In this document: one piece after another, positions 54,581-63,219 of the stretch | How positions within the stretch are numbered: position 1 is the first letter of the stretch | Layout: every line of letters starts with the position of its first letter | Assembly: GCF_013822795.1 (NCBI RefSeq) | Contig: NZ_PNLB01000021.1 | Coordinates: forward strand, 37,057 to 101,056 | Length of the DNA stretch: 64,000 nt | Source: Phenylobacterium sp. | GTDB lineage: Bacteria > Pseudomonadota > Alphaproteobacteria > Caulobacterales > Caulobacteraceae | Direction of reading: 5' to 3' | Notes under the pieces: generated by a model | The model's database searches: none | What the model was told of the DNA's origin: nothing | What the model saw: only the letters and a program-made list of their open reading frames with translations | Program-made: the position numbers and the translations under genes

Positions 54581-55132
54581 TCAGAACAAGGTGCTCATGT
54601 TGGTGGACCGGATCAGCGTCTGATCCAGGAACAGATGACGGCGGGTCAGAAGGAAGCCCTCCTTGGTTCGGCGCAGCCCATCGATCCGCCGCCCGGTCCA
54701 GGCGTCGACCTCGGTGTTGAGGCGCGTGCGATAGAGGCAGAAGCAACACTCCGCGGTGATCTCGTCGCCGGCGACTTCGACCACCCGAACATTCGAGACG
54801 AAGTGGCGCGAACGAGACGGCGGGTCCTCGGACCAGGCCGAGCCCGCCTCCAGCTTCTTGACGCGCATCTCGAGCATGTCGCGGTCGTCGTCGAAGAAGG
54901 CCATGTCGCCGATCTTCGTGAACTCGGCGGCGATGTCGCTTTGGGTCACCGTCCGGCGGATCGGCATCCAGTAGTGCATGTCCTCGGCGATCAGGGCGAG
55001 CCAATCGCGATAGCGGCGAGCGTCGAGCAGCGCCGCCTCGTCATAGAGGTACTGCTCGACCTGATGCTGCAGCAGCATCAGGTCCTGATGCGAGGCGCCT
55101 GGCGCCGGTCTGGCGGTATCGAGAGCGCTCAT
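54581..55132 (-). CDS. aromatic-ring-hydroxylating dioxygenase, beta subunit
   Basis: 183 residues of the NTF2-like beta subunit fold. QVEQYLYDEAALLDARRYRDWLALIAEDMHYWMPIRRT and FFDDDRDMLEMRVKKLEAGSAWSEDPPSRSRHFVSNVRV match BphA2/HcaF subunits, which support the alpha3beta3 structure. Its ATG overlaps the alpha stop (TGATG). Confidence 0.95.
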   Translation of the reverse strand: MSALDTARPAPGASHQDLMLLQHQVEQYLYDEAALLDARRYRDWLALIAEDMHYWMPIRRTVTQSDIAAEFTKIGDMAFFDDDRDMLEMRVKKLEAGSAWSEDPPSRSRHFVSNVRVVEVAGDEITAECCFCLYRTRLNTEVDAWTGRRIDGLRRTKEGFLLTRRHLFLDQTLIRSTNMSTLF

Positions 55133-56490
55133 CAGACCGTCCCCTGCGGAGGCGCGGAGTGATTGGCCTTCAGGTCGGCCCAATCCTTGGCCGCCAGCCA
55201 TTCAGTCCAGGACTGGTAGAGCCAGCGTTGGCCGTGCTCGCTAATGCAGGTGGCGATGGCGGCGCCCCCGTCCGGACCGGCGATCGCCTGATCGTGGCCG
55301 AGGCCCATCTGCAGGTTATGGCCGAGGCTGCGGCTGACCACGCCGCGCGAGGCGCGGGTGCTCTGACTCCAGTTCTCGCCATCGTCCTGCTCCAGCAGGC
55401 CGGCCGGACCAAACAGGTGGGTCGCGCTCCGCACCGCGTTGCGCCGCTGCTCGGGAGACGAGTCCTTAGGGACGACGGTGAACCACCACAGCTCGGTCGC
55501 CCCCGCCCCCCGCGGCAGGCGCAGGCACAATTGCATCCCGTTCAGGGTGATCCAGAGATTGGGAAAGATGTTCGGATGGCCCAGGCTCCGCACGCCAGTC
55601 GCCCCCATCAGGTCCTTGGCGCTGGCCGGACGCAGACGGAACGGCGTGGACTTCGACATCTCTGCGCGCTGCTCGTCACCGATCATGTCGAGTTGCGCCT
55701 GCATCGCCTCGGGGATGCCGGGCCCGCCGATGCCGTGTCCGTACTCGCCCAGCATCACGAGTTGGTTGTCGGGCTGCAGGATCTTGGCCAGGTCCACGAA
55801 GCCTGTGCTGTTCGCCGAGGCGTGGCTGTACATCACGTGGTACCAGTCGAAGAGGTTGTCGACGGCGATCTTCCAGTTGCAGTCGATGACGTTCTTCTGG
55901 ATGCCGTCCAGCACGATCACGTCCCCATAGGCCGCGACCATGCCGAGGCCGGAGCGCCCGACATCGCCCAGGAAGTCGTGCAGCGATGGGGCGGCGGGAT
56001 CGAGGGTGGCGAAGTAGAAGCCCAGGTGGCTTTCGACCTTCGCGGCCTTGGCCAGGCCCAGCTGGCTCTTGTCGAAGTCGCCGCGATAGTAGGTCTTCAG
56101 GCCTGGAACGCCGATCAAGTCGCCATTCAGGGCGTAGTTCCAACCGTGGTAGCTGCAGACGAATGACTTGGCGTTGCCCTGTTCGGCCCGACACAGCGCG
56201 TTGCCGCGGTGGCGACAGGTGTTGAGCAGAACGTTCACCTGCCCCTCGCCATCGCGCACCACGATGACCTGGTCCTCACCGATGTAGTTGATGAAGTAGT
56301 CGCCTGAATTGGGGATCTGGGATTCGTGGCACATGAAGTTCCAGCCGCGCGCGAAGATGCGCTGCAGCTCGAGCTGATAGATCCCCTCGTCGTCGTAGAT
56401 GCGCCGGTCCAAGCGGCCCGACGCCGGGTCGAAGAGAGACAGGATCGCCTCGCGGTCCCATGAGGCGTGGACTTGATTGCCGTCAGCCAT
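55132..56490 (-). CDS. aromatic-ring-hydroxylating dioxygenase, alpha subunit (Rieske)
   Basis: 452 residues. The Rieske [2Fe-2S] ligands are Cys92, His94, Cys112 and His115. The mononuclear iron ligands are His218, His223 and Asp370 (QDDGENW), with Asp215 as the electron bridge. The protein is of the BphA1/HcaE/toluene-biphenyl type. It dihydroxylates an arene to a cis-dihydrodiol and starts the operon. It needs a ferredoxin and reductase that are not encoded in the window. Confidence 0.96.
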   Translation of the reverse strand: MADGNQVHASWDREAILSLFDPASGRLDRRIYDDEGIYQLELQRIFARGWNFMCHESQIPNSGDYFINYIGEDQVIVVRDGEGQVNVLLNTCRHRGNALCRAEQGNAKSFVCSYHGWNYALNGDLIGVPGLKTYYRGDFDKSQLGLAKAAKVESHLGFYFATLDPAAPSLHDFLGDVGRSGLGMVAAYGDVIVLDGIQKNVIDCNWKIAVDNLFDWYHVMYSHASANSTGFVDLAKILQPDNQLVMLGEYGHGIGGPGIPEAMQAQLDMIGDEQRAEMSKSTPFRLRPASAKDLMGATGVRSLGHPNIFPNLWITLNGMQLCLRLPRGAGATELWWFTVVPKDSSPEQRRNAVRSATHLFGPAGLLEQDDGENWSQSTRASRGVVSRSLGHNLQMGLGHDQAIAGPDGGAAIATCISEHGQRWLYQSWTEWLAAKDWADLKANHSAPPQGTV

Positions 56491-56637
56491 GTTTCCTCCG
56501 TCTGCATCGCCTTTCCGGGTCTGGCCCGTGGCCTTTCCGGCCGGCGTTGTCAGTCAGGTTAGGATCTCGCTCTCCGCCGGTTGATCCCCGGGCGTCCGCC
56601 AAAATTGATTATTCGTCCCGAACTGCCCGCTGGCCTT

Positions 56638-57135
56638 TCAAGCGTCCCAGGGTGAAAGGCGATGGAGACCGCCCTCGGCATAGGCCACTGGCGCGCCGGC
56701 GCCGGCCCCGCGCACCTCGCGCACCCGGCCGACGATGATCGTGTGTGTGGCGTAGTCCCACGCCGCATCGACGGCGCAGCTGAAGCTCACTGCGTCGGCG
56801 AGACAGGGCGCGCCGTCGCAGTCGCGCCACTCCCCATGATCGAAGCGGGCGCCCTGCGGGGCCGAGCCGGCGAACGGTAGGCACAGCGCCGCGTTCCCAT
56901 CATCCAGCAAGTTCACCGAAAACCGCCGGCCAGGCGTAAGCAGACGATGCAGACTGCGCCCTCGGTTCACACTCGCCAGCAGGGAAGCCGGCTCCAGACT
57001 GAGCGCCGAGACAGCCGTGGCCGTCATGCCGATCCGCTCGCCGGCGTCCGAGAACGCGGCGAGCACGCAGGGTGTCGCGGCCAGCCGCCGCAGCGCCTGC
57101 CTAAACGCCGCGCCAAGGCTCGTGTCGCCCTCCAT
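56638..57135 (-). CDS. flavin reductase of a two-component monooxygenase
   Basis: 165 residues of the HpaC/HsaB-like flavin reductase family (ATPCVLAAFSDAGERIGMTATAVSALSLEPASLLASVNRGRSLHRLL; the FDHGEW segment further on). It supplies reduced FMN or FAD. It lies one base after the stop of the oxygenase-component gene and is surely its partner. ATG 57135 is chosen; the longer frame overlaps that gene. Confidence 0.92.
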   Translation of the reverse strand: MEGDTSLGAAFRQALRRLAATPCVLAAFSDAGERIGMTATAVSALSLEPASLLASVNRGRSLHRLLTPGRRFSVNLLDDGNAALCLPFAGSAPQGARFDHGEWRDCDGAPCLADAVSFSCAVDAAWDYATHTIIVGRVREVRGAGAGAPVAYAEGGLHRLSPWDA

Positions 57136-57136
57136 C

Positions 57137-58330
57137 CTAGAGCGCGAAGTCCATGTTGGCGGCCCCGAGCAGGACTCCGCCGGCGTTGAGCGCACCCTTG
57201 TCGGCGTTCAGATAGGCATGGTTGGACGCCGCCTGCACATCGCGGAAGTAACGCTGCAGCGGGTTTTCCTGGCGGATGCCGCGGCCGCCGCCGGCCTTGA
57301 ACAGCAGCTCGATGGCCTGCATCGCCATCCGCGACAGGTGCTGAGCCTCCCACTTGCACCGGACTCGAACCTCGAGCGGGATCAGTTCGCCAGCCTGCAC
57401 GTAGCCGTCAAGTTCGGCGAAGTTGGCGTCGAGGAGCGCTCTCTGGCTACGGATCATGGCGTCAGCATGGGCCAGGCGTTGACGCACGAAAGGATCGTCC
57501 GAGGCCTTGGCCCCGTCGTAGGCGCCGAGGCGAACCTGCATCTGCTCGACGAACGCCTCGCGCGCGCCCTCGGCCATGCCGAGCGTCACGACCGCGAGCG
57601 TGTAGGCAAAGACGATGCCAAACGGATAGCGGAAGGTCGGCGCGGTGAAAGTCGCCAACCCCGGATCGGTTCCGAGGAACGAGTCCGAGAATTTGTGCGT
57701 CAGGTGCTCGGGCACGAAAGCCTTGTCGACCACGATATCCTTGCTGCCGGTCCCCTTCAGGCCGAGCACATGCCAGGTGTCGTCGATCACATAGCTGCTG
57801 CGGGGAATGATGAACGCCCGCACGTCGGGCGGCAGCCCCGGCTCAGAGGGCGCGCGCCCGCCGAGGATCGCCCAGTCGCAGTGATCGCACCCGCTGGAGA
57901 ACGGCCAGCGGCCGCTGATCAGAAAACCGCCTTCTGCGGGCTCGACGGCGCCGAACGGGGCGTAGGAAGATGAGAGCCGGACGGACGTATCACCGCCCCA
58001 GATATCTTGCGCGGCGCGTGGGTCCAGCAGGCCGATTTCCCAGTTGTGGACGGCGATGAGACACATGCACCAGGCGCTGGACGGGCAGCCTTTGGCCAGC
58101 TCAATGGCCACATCGAACAGCGCCTTTGGCGGCAGCTCGAAGCCTCCGTACTGCGCCGGCTGCAAGATCCGGTAGAAGCCGGCGGCCTCGAAGTCGGCGA
58201 CCGTCTCCGGCAGCACGCTGCGGGCGTCTTCGGTAGCCTGGGCTCGCTTGGCCAGCACAGGGACAAGGGCCTTGGCGCGCTCCAACAGGATCGATGCGGT
58301 CGGGATTTTGTCGATGGCGATCTTGTTCAT
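57137..58330 (-). CDS. flavin-dependent monooxygenase, acyl-CoA dehydrogenase fold (HsaA-like)
   Basis: 397 residues. The fold is that of group D flavin monooxygenases (HsaA, HPA 3-hydroxylase C2). SSGCDHCDWAILGGR and DTWHVLGLKGTGSKDIVVDKAFVPEHLTH are typical of this group, and the acyl-CoA dehydrogenase catalytic Glu region is absent. With the adjacent reductase it should hydroxylate a phenol ortho to the OH, giving a catechol that could enter the meta-cleavage route directly. Divergent from a LysR gene. Confidence 0.9.
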   Translation of the reverse strand: MNKIAIDKIPTASILLERAKALVPVLAKRAQATEDARSVLPETVADFEAAGFYRILQPAQYGGFELPPKALFDVAIELAKGCPSSAWCMCLIAVHNWEIGLLDPRAAQDIWGGDTSVRLSSSYAPFGAVEPAEGGFLISGRWPFSSGCDHCDWAILGGRAPSEPGLPPDVRAFIIPRSSYVIDDTWHVLGLKGTGSKDIVVDKAFVPEHLTHKFSDSFLGTDPGLATFTAPTFRYPFGIVFAYTLAVVTLGMAEGAREAFVEQMQVRLGAYDGAKASDDPFVRQRLAHADAMIRSQRALLDANFAELDGYVQAGELIPLEVRVRCKWEAQHLSRMAMQAIELLFKAGGGRGIRQENPLQRYFRDVQAASNHAYLNADKGALNAGGVLLGAANMDFAL

Positions 58331-58372
58331 GTCGTCCTCCCACCGCCTGTGTGCAGGATCTGGGGTGACACC

Positions 58373-58403
58373 AGAACTTTTCTGTTCTGATCTTAGCCAT
58401 AAG
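58373..58403. promoter_or_regulatory. palindromes in the LysR/monooxygenase divergent promoter
   Basis: AGAAC-N6-GTTCT (58373-58388) and CTTA-GCCA-TAAG (58392-58403) lie in the 81-base gap between the HsaA-like gene and the LysR gene. The spacing is right for a LysR recognition and activation site pair, but neither is a strict T-N11-A box. Confidence 0.4.
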
Positions 58404-58411
58404 TTTCATGA

Positions 58412-59395
58412 ATGGATGGATTCGCCTTGGACGACCTCGAGCGGCGACTTCGACAGACCAATCTCAATCTGCTGCCGGTGCTTCGGGAAATCCTCAAGCA
58501 CCGCAACCTTACCCGCGCCGCCGAGGAGCTGAACCTGACCCAGGCGGCCGTGAGCAACAGTTTGAGGCGCCTGCGCGATCACTTCGGCGATGAGCTGCTG
58601 GTGAAGGACGGACGGGGCCTGCGCCTCACCGAAAAGGCGCGCCGAATGGTCGGCCCTTTGGAAGCGGCGCTCGCGGCCGTCGCCGATGTTCTCGCCGGCG
58701 AAGCCTTTTCGCCGGAGCGGTCACGCCGCCGCTATCGCATCGCCACCGCCGACTACGTCACGGCCGTGCTCACCCCGAACCTCACGCGCCTCCTCGGCGA
58801 GGAAGCGCCGCAGATGAGCGTCCAGATGGTGACCGCCCGCGGCCGGTCGGCCGAGGACTTGCGCCTCGAGAACGTCGACATCGTGATCTCGCCCCGCCAG
58901 ATCATCTTGGCCGCCATTTTCGACGCGCCGCGGGTGATGGCGGAGTTCCTCTATGAGGACCTGGCGCGCGATCCGTTCGTCTGCCTGGGCCGCGCAGATG
59001 ACGCCGAGCTCGCCGCCGGCCTGACGCGCGAGGCCTATCTGGCGCGGCCGCACGCCAGTTTCTTCCTGGACCTCGACGTGCACGCCAGCCTCGAGCAAGG
59101 CTATCTGCTCGAGAACGGCATCGAGCAGTTCGACCGGTTGCTGACCTCGGACTTCTCGGTCCTGCCGCTGGTCGCCGCAGCGAGCGACTGTCTGACGCTG
59201 GTCCCCTCAAGCCTGGCGGCCGCTGCAATCCGAAGCCTGCCGCTGCAGGCCGTGCCATCGCCGCTTCCCGTCCCTGACCTCGAACTGGTGATGATCTGGC
59301 TGAAGCGCCGCGACGCCGACCCGGAGATCAAGTGGCTGCGCGAGGCCCTGCGCCGCTGCGCGCCCGCCTTCTCGCCGGCCGACCCTTCCGTCTGA
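58412..59395 (+). CDS. LysR-family transcriptional regulator (NodD-like)
   Basis: 327 residues. RQTNLNLLPVLREILKHRNLTRAAEELNLTQAAVSNSLRRLRDHFGDELLVK is a NodD-type LysR helix-turn-helix. It is divergent from the HsaA-like gene and upstream of the PHBH-type monooxygenase, so it could control both sides. It is related to the LysR at 62250 (same NLNLLP(V/I)LRE motif). Confidence 0.92.
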   Translation: MDGFALDDLERRLRQTNLNLLPVLREILKHRNLTRAAEELNLTQAAVSNSLRRLRDHFGDELLVKDGRGLRLTEKARRMVGPLEAALAAVADVLAGEAFSPERSRRRYRIATADYVTAVLTPNLTRLLGEEAPQMSVQMVTARGRSAEDLRLENVDIVISPRQIILAAIFDAPRVMAEFLYEDLARDPFVCLGRADDAELAAGLTREAYLARPHASFFLDLDVHASLEQGYLLENGIEQFDRLLTSDFSVLPLVAAASDCLTLVPSSLAAAAIRSLPLQAVPSPLPVPDLELVMIWLKRRDADPEIKWLREALRRCAPAFSPADPSV

Positions 59396-59421
59396 TCGAT
59401 AGGTCGCTGCGACTTATCGAT
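59395..59421. promoter_or_regulatory. 27-bp near-perfect palindrome after lysR
   Basis: ATCGATA-G-GTCGC-T-GCGAC-T-TATCGAT: two nested pairs of arms with a single-base centre and one unpaired position (402/414). It begins on the last base of the LysR stop codon and ends 73 bases before the monooxygenase ATG. It may be an operator for one of the LysR proteins or a terminator. No T-tract follows. Confidence 0.6.
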
Positions 59422-59494
59422 TTGGCCTGACGCCGCCCTAGTCGGACAGTGAAGCATGATGCGCATTGGTGCGCGTGCTTTTGGAAATCTTGCG

Positions 59495-61138
59495 ATGCAG
59501 CCCAAGTACTCGACCGCGATCGCGATTGCAGGCGCCGGCCCCGTCGGCATGACCCTGGCGATCGACGCCGCCCTTCGGGGTGTGGACGTCATCCTGATCG
59601 AGGCCCGCGCCGCGGGCGAACCGCCCAGCGCCAAGTGCAACACGGTCGCGGCCCGCACCATGGAAACGTTCCGCCGCCTCGGCGTCTCGGAGGCCGTCCG
59701 CGCCGCCGGTCTTCCGGACGACTATCCGACCGACACCATCTACTGCACCTCGATCACCGGCCACGAGCTGACCCGCATCCGCATGCCGGCCCGATCCGAG
59801 CGCACCCATCCTGGTTTCCACGACAGCCACTGGCCGACGCCGGAATCGATGGTTCGCGTCAGCCAGCTCTATCTGGAGCCGATCCTCTATGATCGCGTGA
59901 AGTCGCTGCCCAACATCACCGTCCTGAACCGGACCTCCGTCGAAGCCTACGACCAGGACGAAACCGGCGTCACCCTCCACTGCAAAGGTGAAGGCGGCGA
60001 GGCGTTCGACATCCGCGCGACGTATCTCGCCGGCTGCGACGGCGGCCGCAGCACCATCCGCAAGGCGATGGGTGTCAGTCTGGTCGGCGACGCCGAGATC
60101 TCGCGCACCCGCAGCAGTCTGATCCGCGCCCCCGGCCTCAAAGCCCTGTTCGGCGATCGTCGCCCGGCCTGGATGAGTTGGGTGCAGAACCCCAAGCGCA
60201 GCGGCACGGTCGTAGCGATCGACGGTGAAGACGTCTGGCTCGTCCACCGCGGCGTCGCCTCAAGCGAAGCGTTCGAAGACGTCCCGCTTGAAGAGTCGAT
60301 CCGCGACGTGCTGGGCGTCGACGCTGACTTCAGCTGGGAGGTGCTCAACCACGAGGACTGGATCGGCCGGCGCATGGTCGCTGAGCGGTTCCGCGACGGC
60401 CGCGTCTTCATCGCCGGCGACGCCGCCCACCTCTGGGTGCCCTTCGCCGGCTACGGCATGAACGCCGGCGTAGCCGACGCCGCCCATCTTTCGTGGCTGC
60501 TTTGCGCAGTCGTGAAGGGCTGGGCCGACCCAGCCATTCTCGAGGCCTACCAGGCCGAGCGCCAGCCGATCACCGAACAGGTCTCGCACTTTGCGATGAA
60601 GAAGGTGATGGAGAACATCGAGGCGATGCGCTCGGGCGGATCCATCCCGCCGGCCCTGGTCGCCGACACACCGGAAGGCCAGGCCATCCGACAGTTCATC
60701 GGCCAGCGCCTGTTCGACATCAACGTCCCCCAGATGTCGCCTGAGGGCCTGAACTTCGGCTACTACTATGAGGGCTCGCCGATCATCGCCTACGACGGCG
60801 AGGCTCCGCCTGCCTACGACATGGGCTCCTTCACCCCCTCGACAGCGCCAGGATGCCGGCTGCCCCACTTCCGCCTGGACGATGGGACCTCGATCTATGA
60901 TCGCCTAGGATCGGACTACACCCTGATCAGCTTCGGCGCCGATGAGACCGCGCTGCTTCAAGCGGCCTCGGCCGCCGGCCTGCCGCTGACGCTGATCCCA
61001 GCAACTCGGCCGACCGATGAAGTCTTCCGCCATCAACTGCTGTTGGTCCGCTTTGACGAGCACATCGTCTGGCGCGGCGACGAGCCTCCGGCCGATGCGG
61101 CTGCGCTCGCGTCGCAACTGCAGGGGCAGGCGGAATGA
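59495..61138 (+). CDS. FAD-dependent aromatic hydroxylase (PHBH/MhpA type)
   Basis: 547 residues. IAGAGPVGMTLAIDAALRGVDVILIEAR (FAD), CDGGRSTIRKAMG and GRVFIAGDAAHLWVPFAGYGMNAGVADAAHLSW (GD motif) mark the family; the C-terminal ~130 residues form the thioredoxin-like lobe of the long MhpA/PheA-type subgroup. It would hydroxylate a phenolic acid. ATG 59495 begins the FAD fold; ATGs at 59456 and 59459 add a weak extension. The following gene overlaps its stop (ATGA). Confidence 0.92.
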   Translation: MQPKYSTAIAIAGAGPVGMTLAIDAALRGVDVILIEARAAGEPPSAKCNTVAARTMETFRRLGVSEAVRAAGLPDDYPTDTIYCTSITGHELTRIRMPARSERTHPGFHDSHWPTPESMVRVSQLYLEPILYDRVKSLPNITVLNRTSVEAYDQDETGVTLHCKGEGGEAFDIRATYLAGCDGGRSTIRKAMGVSLVGDAEISRTRSSLIRAPGLKALFGDRRPAWMSWVQNPKRSGTVVAIDGEDVWLVHRGVASSEAFEDVPLEESIRDVLGVDADFSWEVLNHEDWIGRRMVAERFRDGRVFIAGDAAHLWVPFAGYGMNAGVADAAHLSWLLCAVVKGWADPAILEAYQAERQPITEQVSHFAMKKVMENIEAMRSGGSIPPALVADTPEGQAIRQFIGQRLFDINVPQMSPEGLNFGYYYEGSPIIAYDGEAPPAYDMGSFTPSTAPGCRLPHFRLDDGTSIYDRLGSDYTLISFGADETALLQAASAAGLPLTLIPATRPTDEVFRHQLLLVRFDEHIVWRGDEPPADAAALASQLQGQAE

Positions 61139-62142
61139 GGCGGTCATCGACACGCGCAGGGACCTCCGACGCCAGGGCTCGGACGCAGATCAGGGCCACC
61201 CTGTTGACTGTCGCGTTCTCAGTCCTGGCGTCCAGCGCCGGCGCGGCGGAGTCCGGCTTGTCGTCCAAGTTCATCGTGCTGGGAACCAATGCTGGTCCGG
61301 TTCCCAATCCCGCGCGGGCCGAGCCGGCCAATGTGCTGCGATATGGCCCAGACGCTCTGCTGATCGATGCAGGCGATGGGGCCGCGTGGCAACTGGCGAA
61401 GGCCGGCGTCGGGCTCGGCGAGATCCGCACGGTGTTCATCAGCCACCTTCATTTCGACCATACAGGCGGCCTCTTCGCGTTTCTCAGCCAGCGCTACCAG
61501 GGCCTGAACGCTGGCGAGGTCACGATCTACGGTCCGCCAGGTATCGGACGGACGGTGGACGGGCTGCTGGCCGCGATGGGACCGATGACCGAACCAGGCA
61601 CCAACGTGCGCGCACGCCATCCGAAGGCGCCGCAAGACATGGTGCGGGTGGTCGAGATCGCCGATGGCCGCCAGGTCTCGATCGGCGCGATCAAGGTGAC
61701 CGCTGCAACCAACTCACACTACTCGCTCGGCGGAGATGCGACCGAGAACAAGAGCACGTCTTCGTTCGCGTTCCGGTTCGACCTGCCCGACCGCTCCATT
61801 GTCTACACCGGCGATACCGGGCCGAGCCCTCGGGTCGCAGCGCTGGCCAAGGACGTGGACCTGCTGGTCGCCGAGGTGATGGATCCGGTCGCCGCGATCG
61901 ACGAGGCGCGCCGTCGCAGACCCGACATCCCGGCCAGCGCCTTGAAGCTGGTCGAACAGCACTTCCGACTGCAGCACCTAGCGCCGCAGGAAGTTGGGCG
62001 ACTGGCGCAAGAGGCGCGAGCCAAATCACTCGTCCTCACGCACTCCTCGATTGTTCAAGATCAGGAACCCGCCGCACGCCAAGCGATTAGCGCGGAGTAT
62101 GCCGGCAAGGTGACCTTCGCCGTCGACCTGCAGGTGTTCTGA
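61135..62142 (+). CDS. exported metallo-beta-lactamase-fold protein
   Basis: 335 residues. An Arg-rich N-terminus and hydrophobic core (about 21-36) end in an SAGA cleavage site, so export is predicted. The zinc motif SHLHFDHTGG and the downstream TNSHYS, YTGDTGPS and THSS residues match MBL-fold hydrolases of the arylsulfatase/tRNase Z-like group. It is translationally coupled (ATGA) to the cytosolic monooxygenase, which is surprising for an exported protein. Substrate unknown. Confidence 0.88.
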   Translation: MRRSSTRAGTSDARARTQIRATLLTVAFSVLASSAGAAESGLSSKFIVLGTNAGPVPNPARAEPANVLRYGPDALLIDAGDGAAWQLAKAGVGLGEIRTVFISHLHFDHTGGLFAFLSQRYQGLNAGEVTIYGPPGIGRTVDGLLAAMGPMTEPGTNVRARHPKAPQDMVRVVEIADGRQVSIGAIKVTAATNSHYSLGGDATENKSTSSFAFRFDLPDRSIVYTGDTGPSPRVAALAKDVDLLVAEVMDPVAAIDEARRRRPDIPASALKLVEQHFRLQHLAPQEVGRLAQEARAKSLVLTHSSIVQDQEPAARQAISAEYAGKVTFAVDLQVF

Positions 62143-62249
62143 ACTCCAATTGCCCCGTTGGGGCGCCGGCGGCGCGCAAGGTCGACAACTGGCGCAAGCT
62201 TCCTCAAGCTGACCGCGCCGCCGGCCGACTTGGCCCTGGGAAACCCGAC

Positions 62250-63188
62250 TTGCTGCTACGCCGCCACAATCTGAACCTCCTGCCGATCCTGCGGGAGCTT
62301 CTACGCACGCGCAGTGTCGGCAAGACCGCCGAGATCGTCGGCCTCAGCCAGTCGGCCGTCAGCGCCGCCCTGGCGCGGTTGCGCGAGACCTACAACGACG
62401 ACCTTCTGGTGATGGTCGGCCGCCGCCTCGAACTGACGGAGAAAGGCGCCCAGCTGATCGAGCAGACCGAGCGCGCCTGCCTCGAGATAGAAAGCTTGCT
62501 GCGGCCGCCTGAGTTCGATCCCGCGACCGAGACGCGCCGCTTCGTCGTGGCCACGGCCGACTATGTGACCGTATTGCTGGGGCCGCCCCTCGCTCGACTG
62601 CTCGCTGAGCAGGCGCCCAACGCCTCGGTCTACTTCGTCGATGTACCGACCGACCTGCAGTCCCAGATCGTCCGCGGCGCCGTCGACGTCGTGGCCATTC
62701 CCGCCGACACCGCGACAGGCCTCAGCCGCGACATTTCCTCGGCGCTGCTGTTCGAAGACGACATGGTGGTGATCGCTTCGCGCAAGCACCGCACGTTTGA
62801 AGGTCCTTTGACCCGCGAAATCTACGAGGCCAGTCGGCACGCGCGCTTCCGGATGTCGCCGAAGAACACCGCGACGCATCAGGACGTGAACTTTCGCCAG
62901 ATCGGCGTCCATCAGCACGACCTGGTCATGGTGCAGCAGTTTCTCAGCCTGCCCGGCATTGTCGAGGCGTCAGCCACCCTGGCCCTGGTTCAGCGCCGGC
63001 TCGCCGAGCGCTTTCAACGTAGCTATGAGATCGACATCCTCGACGCTCCCTTCCCGCTCTCTCCCATTAGTCTCACCGCCTACTGGGGCCGCGCCGTCGA
63101 ACGCGACCCGGCGCACGCCTGGTTTCGAGGGCTGATGCTGGCGGCTGGCCGCGATCTTCCGCTCCCCGCCAGCCTGGCCAAGTCCTGA
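62250..63188 (+). CDS. LysR-family transcriptional regulator (NodD-like)
   Basis: 312 residues. RRHNLNLLPILRELLRTRSVGKTAEIVGLSQSAVSAALARLRETYNDDLLV is the DNA-binding domain, similar to that of the LysR at 58412. No ATG is available near the family start; TTG 62250 is the best candidate and has no strong ribosome binding site, so the start is uncertain. It lies between the coupled monooxygenase/MBL pair and a convergent second MBL gene. Confidence 0.88.
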   Translation: MLLRRHNLNLLPILRELLRTRSVGKTAEIVGLSQSAVSAALARLRETYNDDLLVMVGRRLELTEKGAQLIEQTERACLEIESLLRPPEFDPATETRRFVVATADYVTVLLGPPLARLLAEQAPNASVYFVDVPTDLQSQIVRGAVDVVAIPADTATGLSRDISSALLFEDDMVVIASRKHRTFEGPLTREIYEASRHARFRMSPKNTATHQDVNFRQIGVHQHDLVMVQQFLSLPGIVEASATLALVQRRLAERFQRSYEIDILDAPFPLSPISLTAYWGRAVERDPAHAWFRGLMLAAGRDLPLPASLAKS

Positions 63189-63219
63189 CGGACTATCAGA
63201 TCGAGCGGACGCTCTACCT

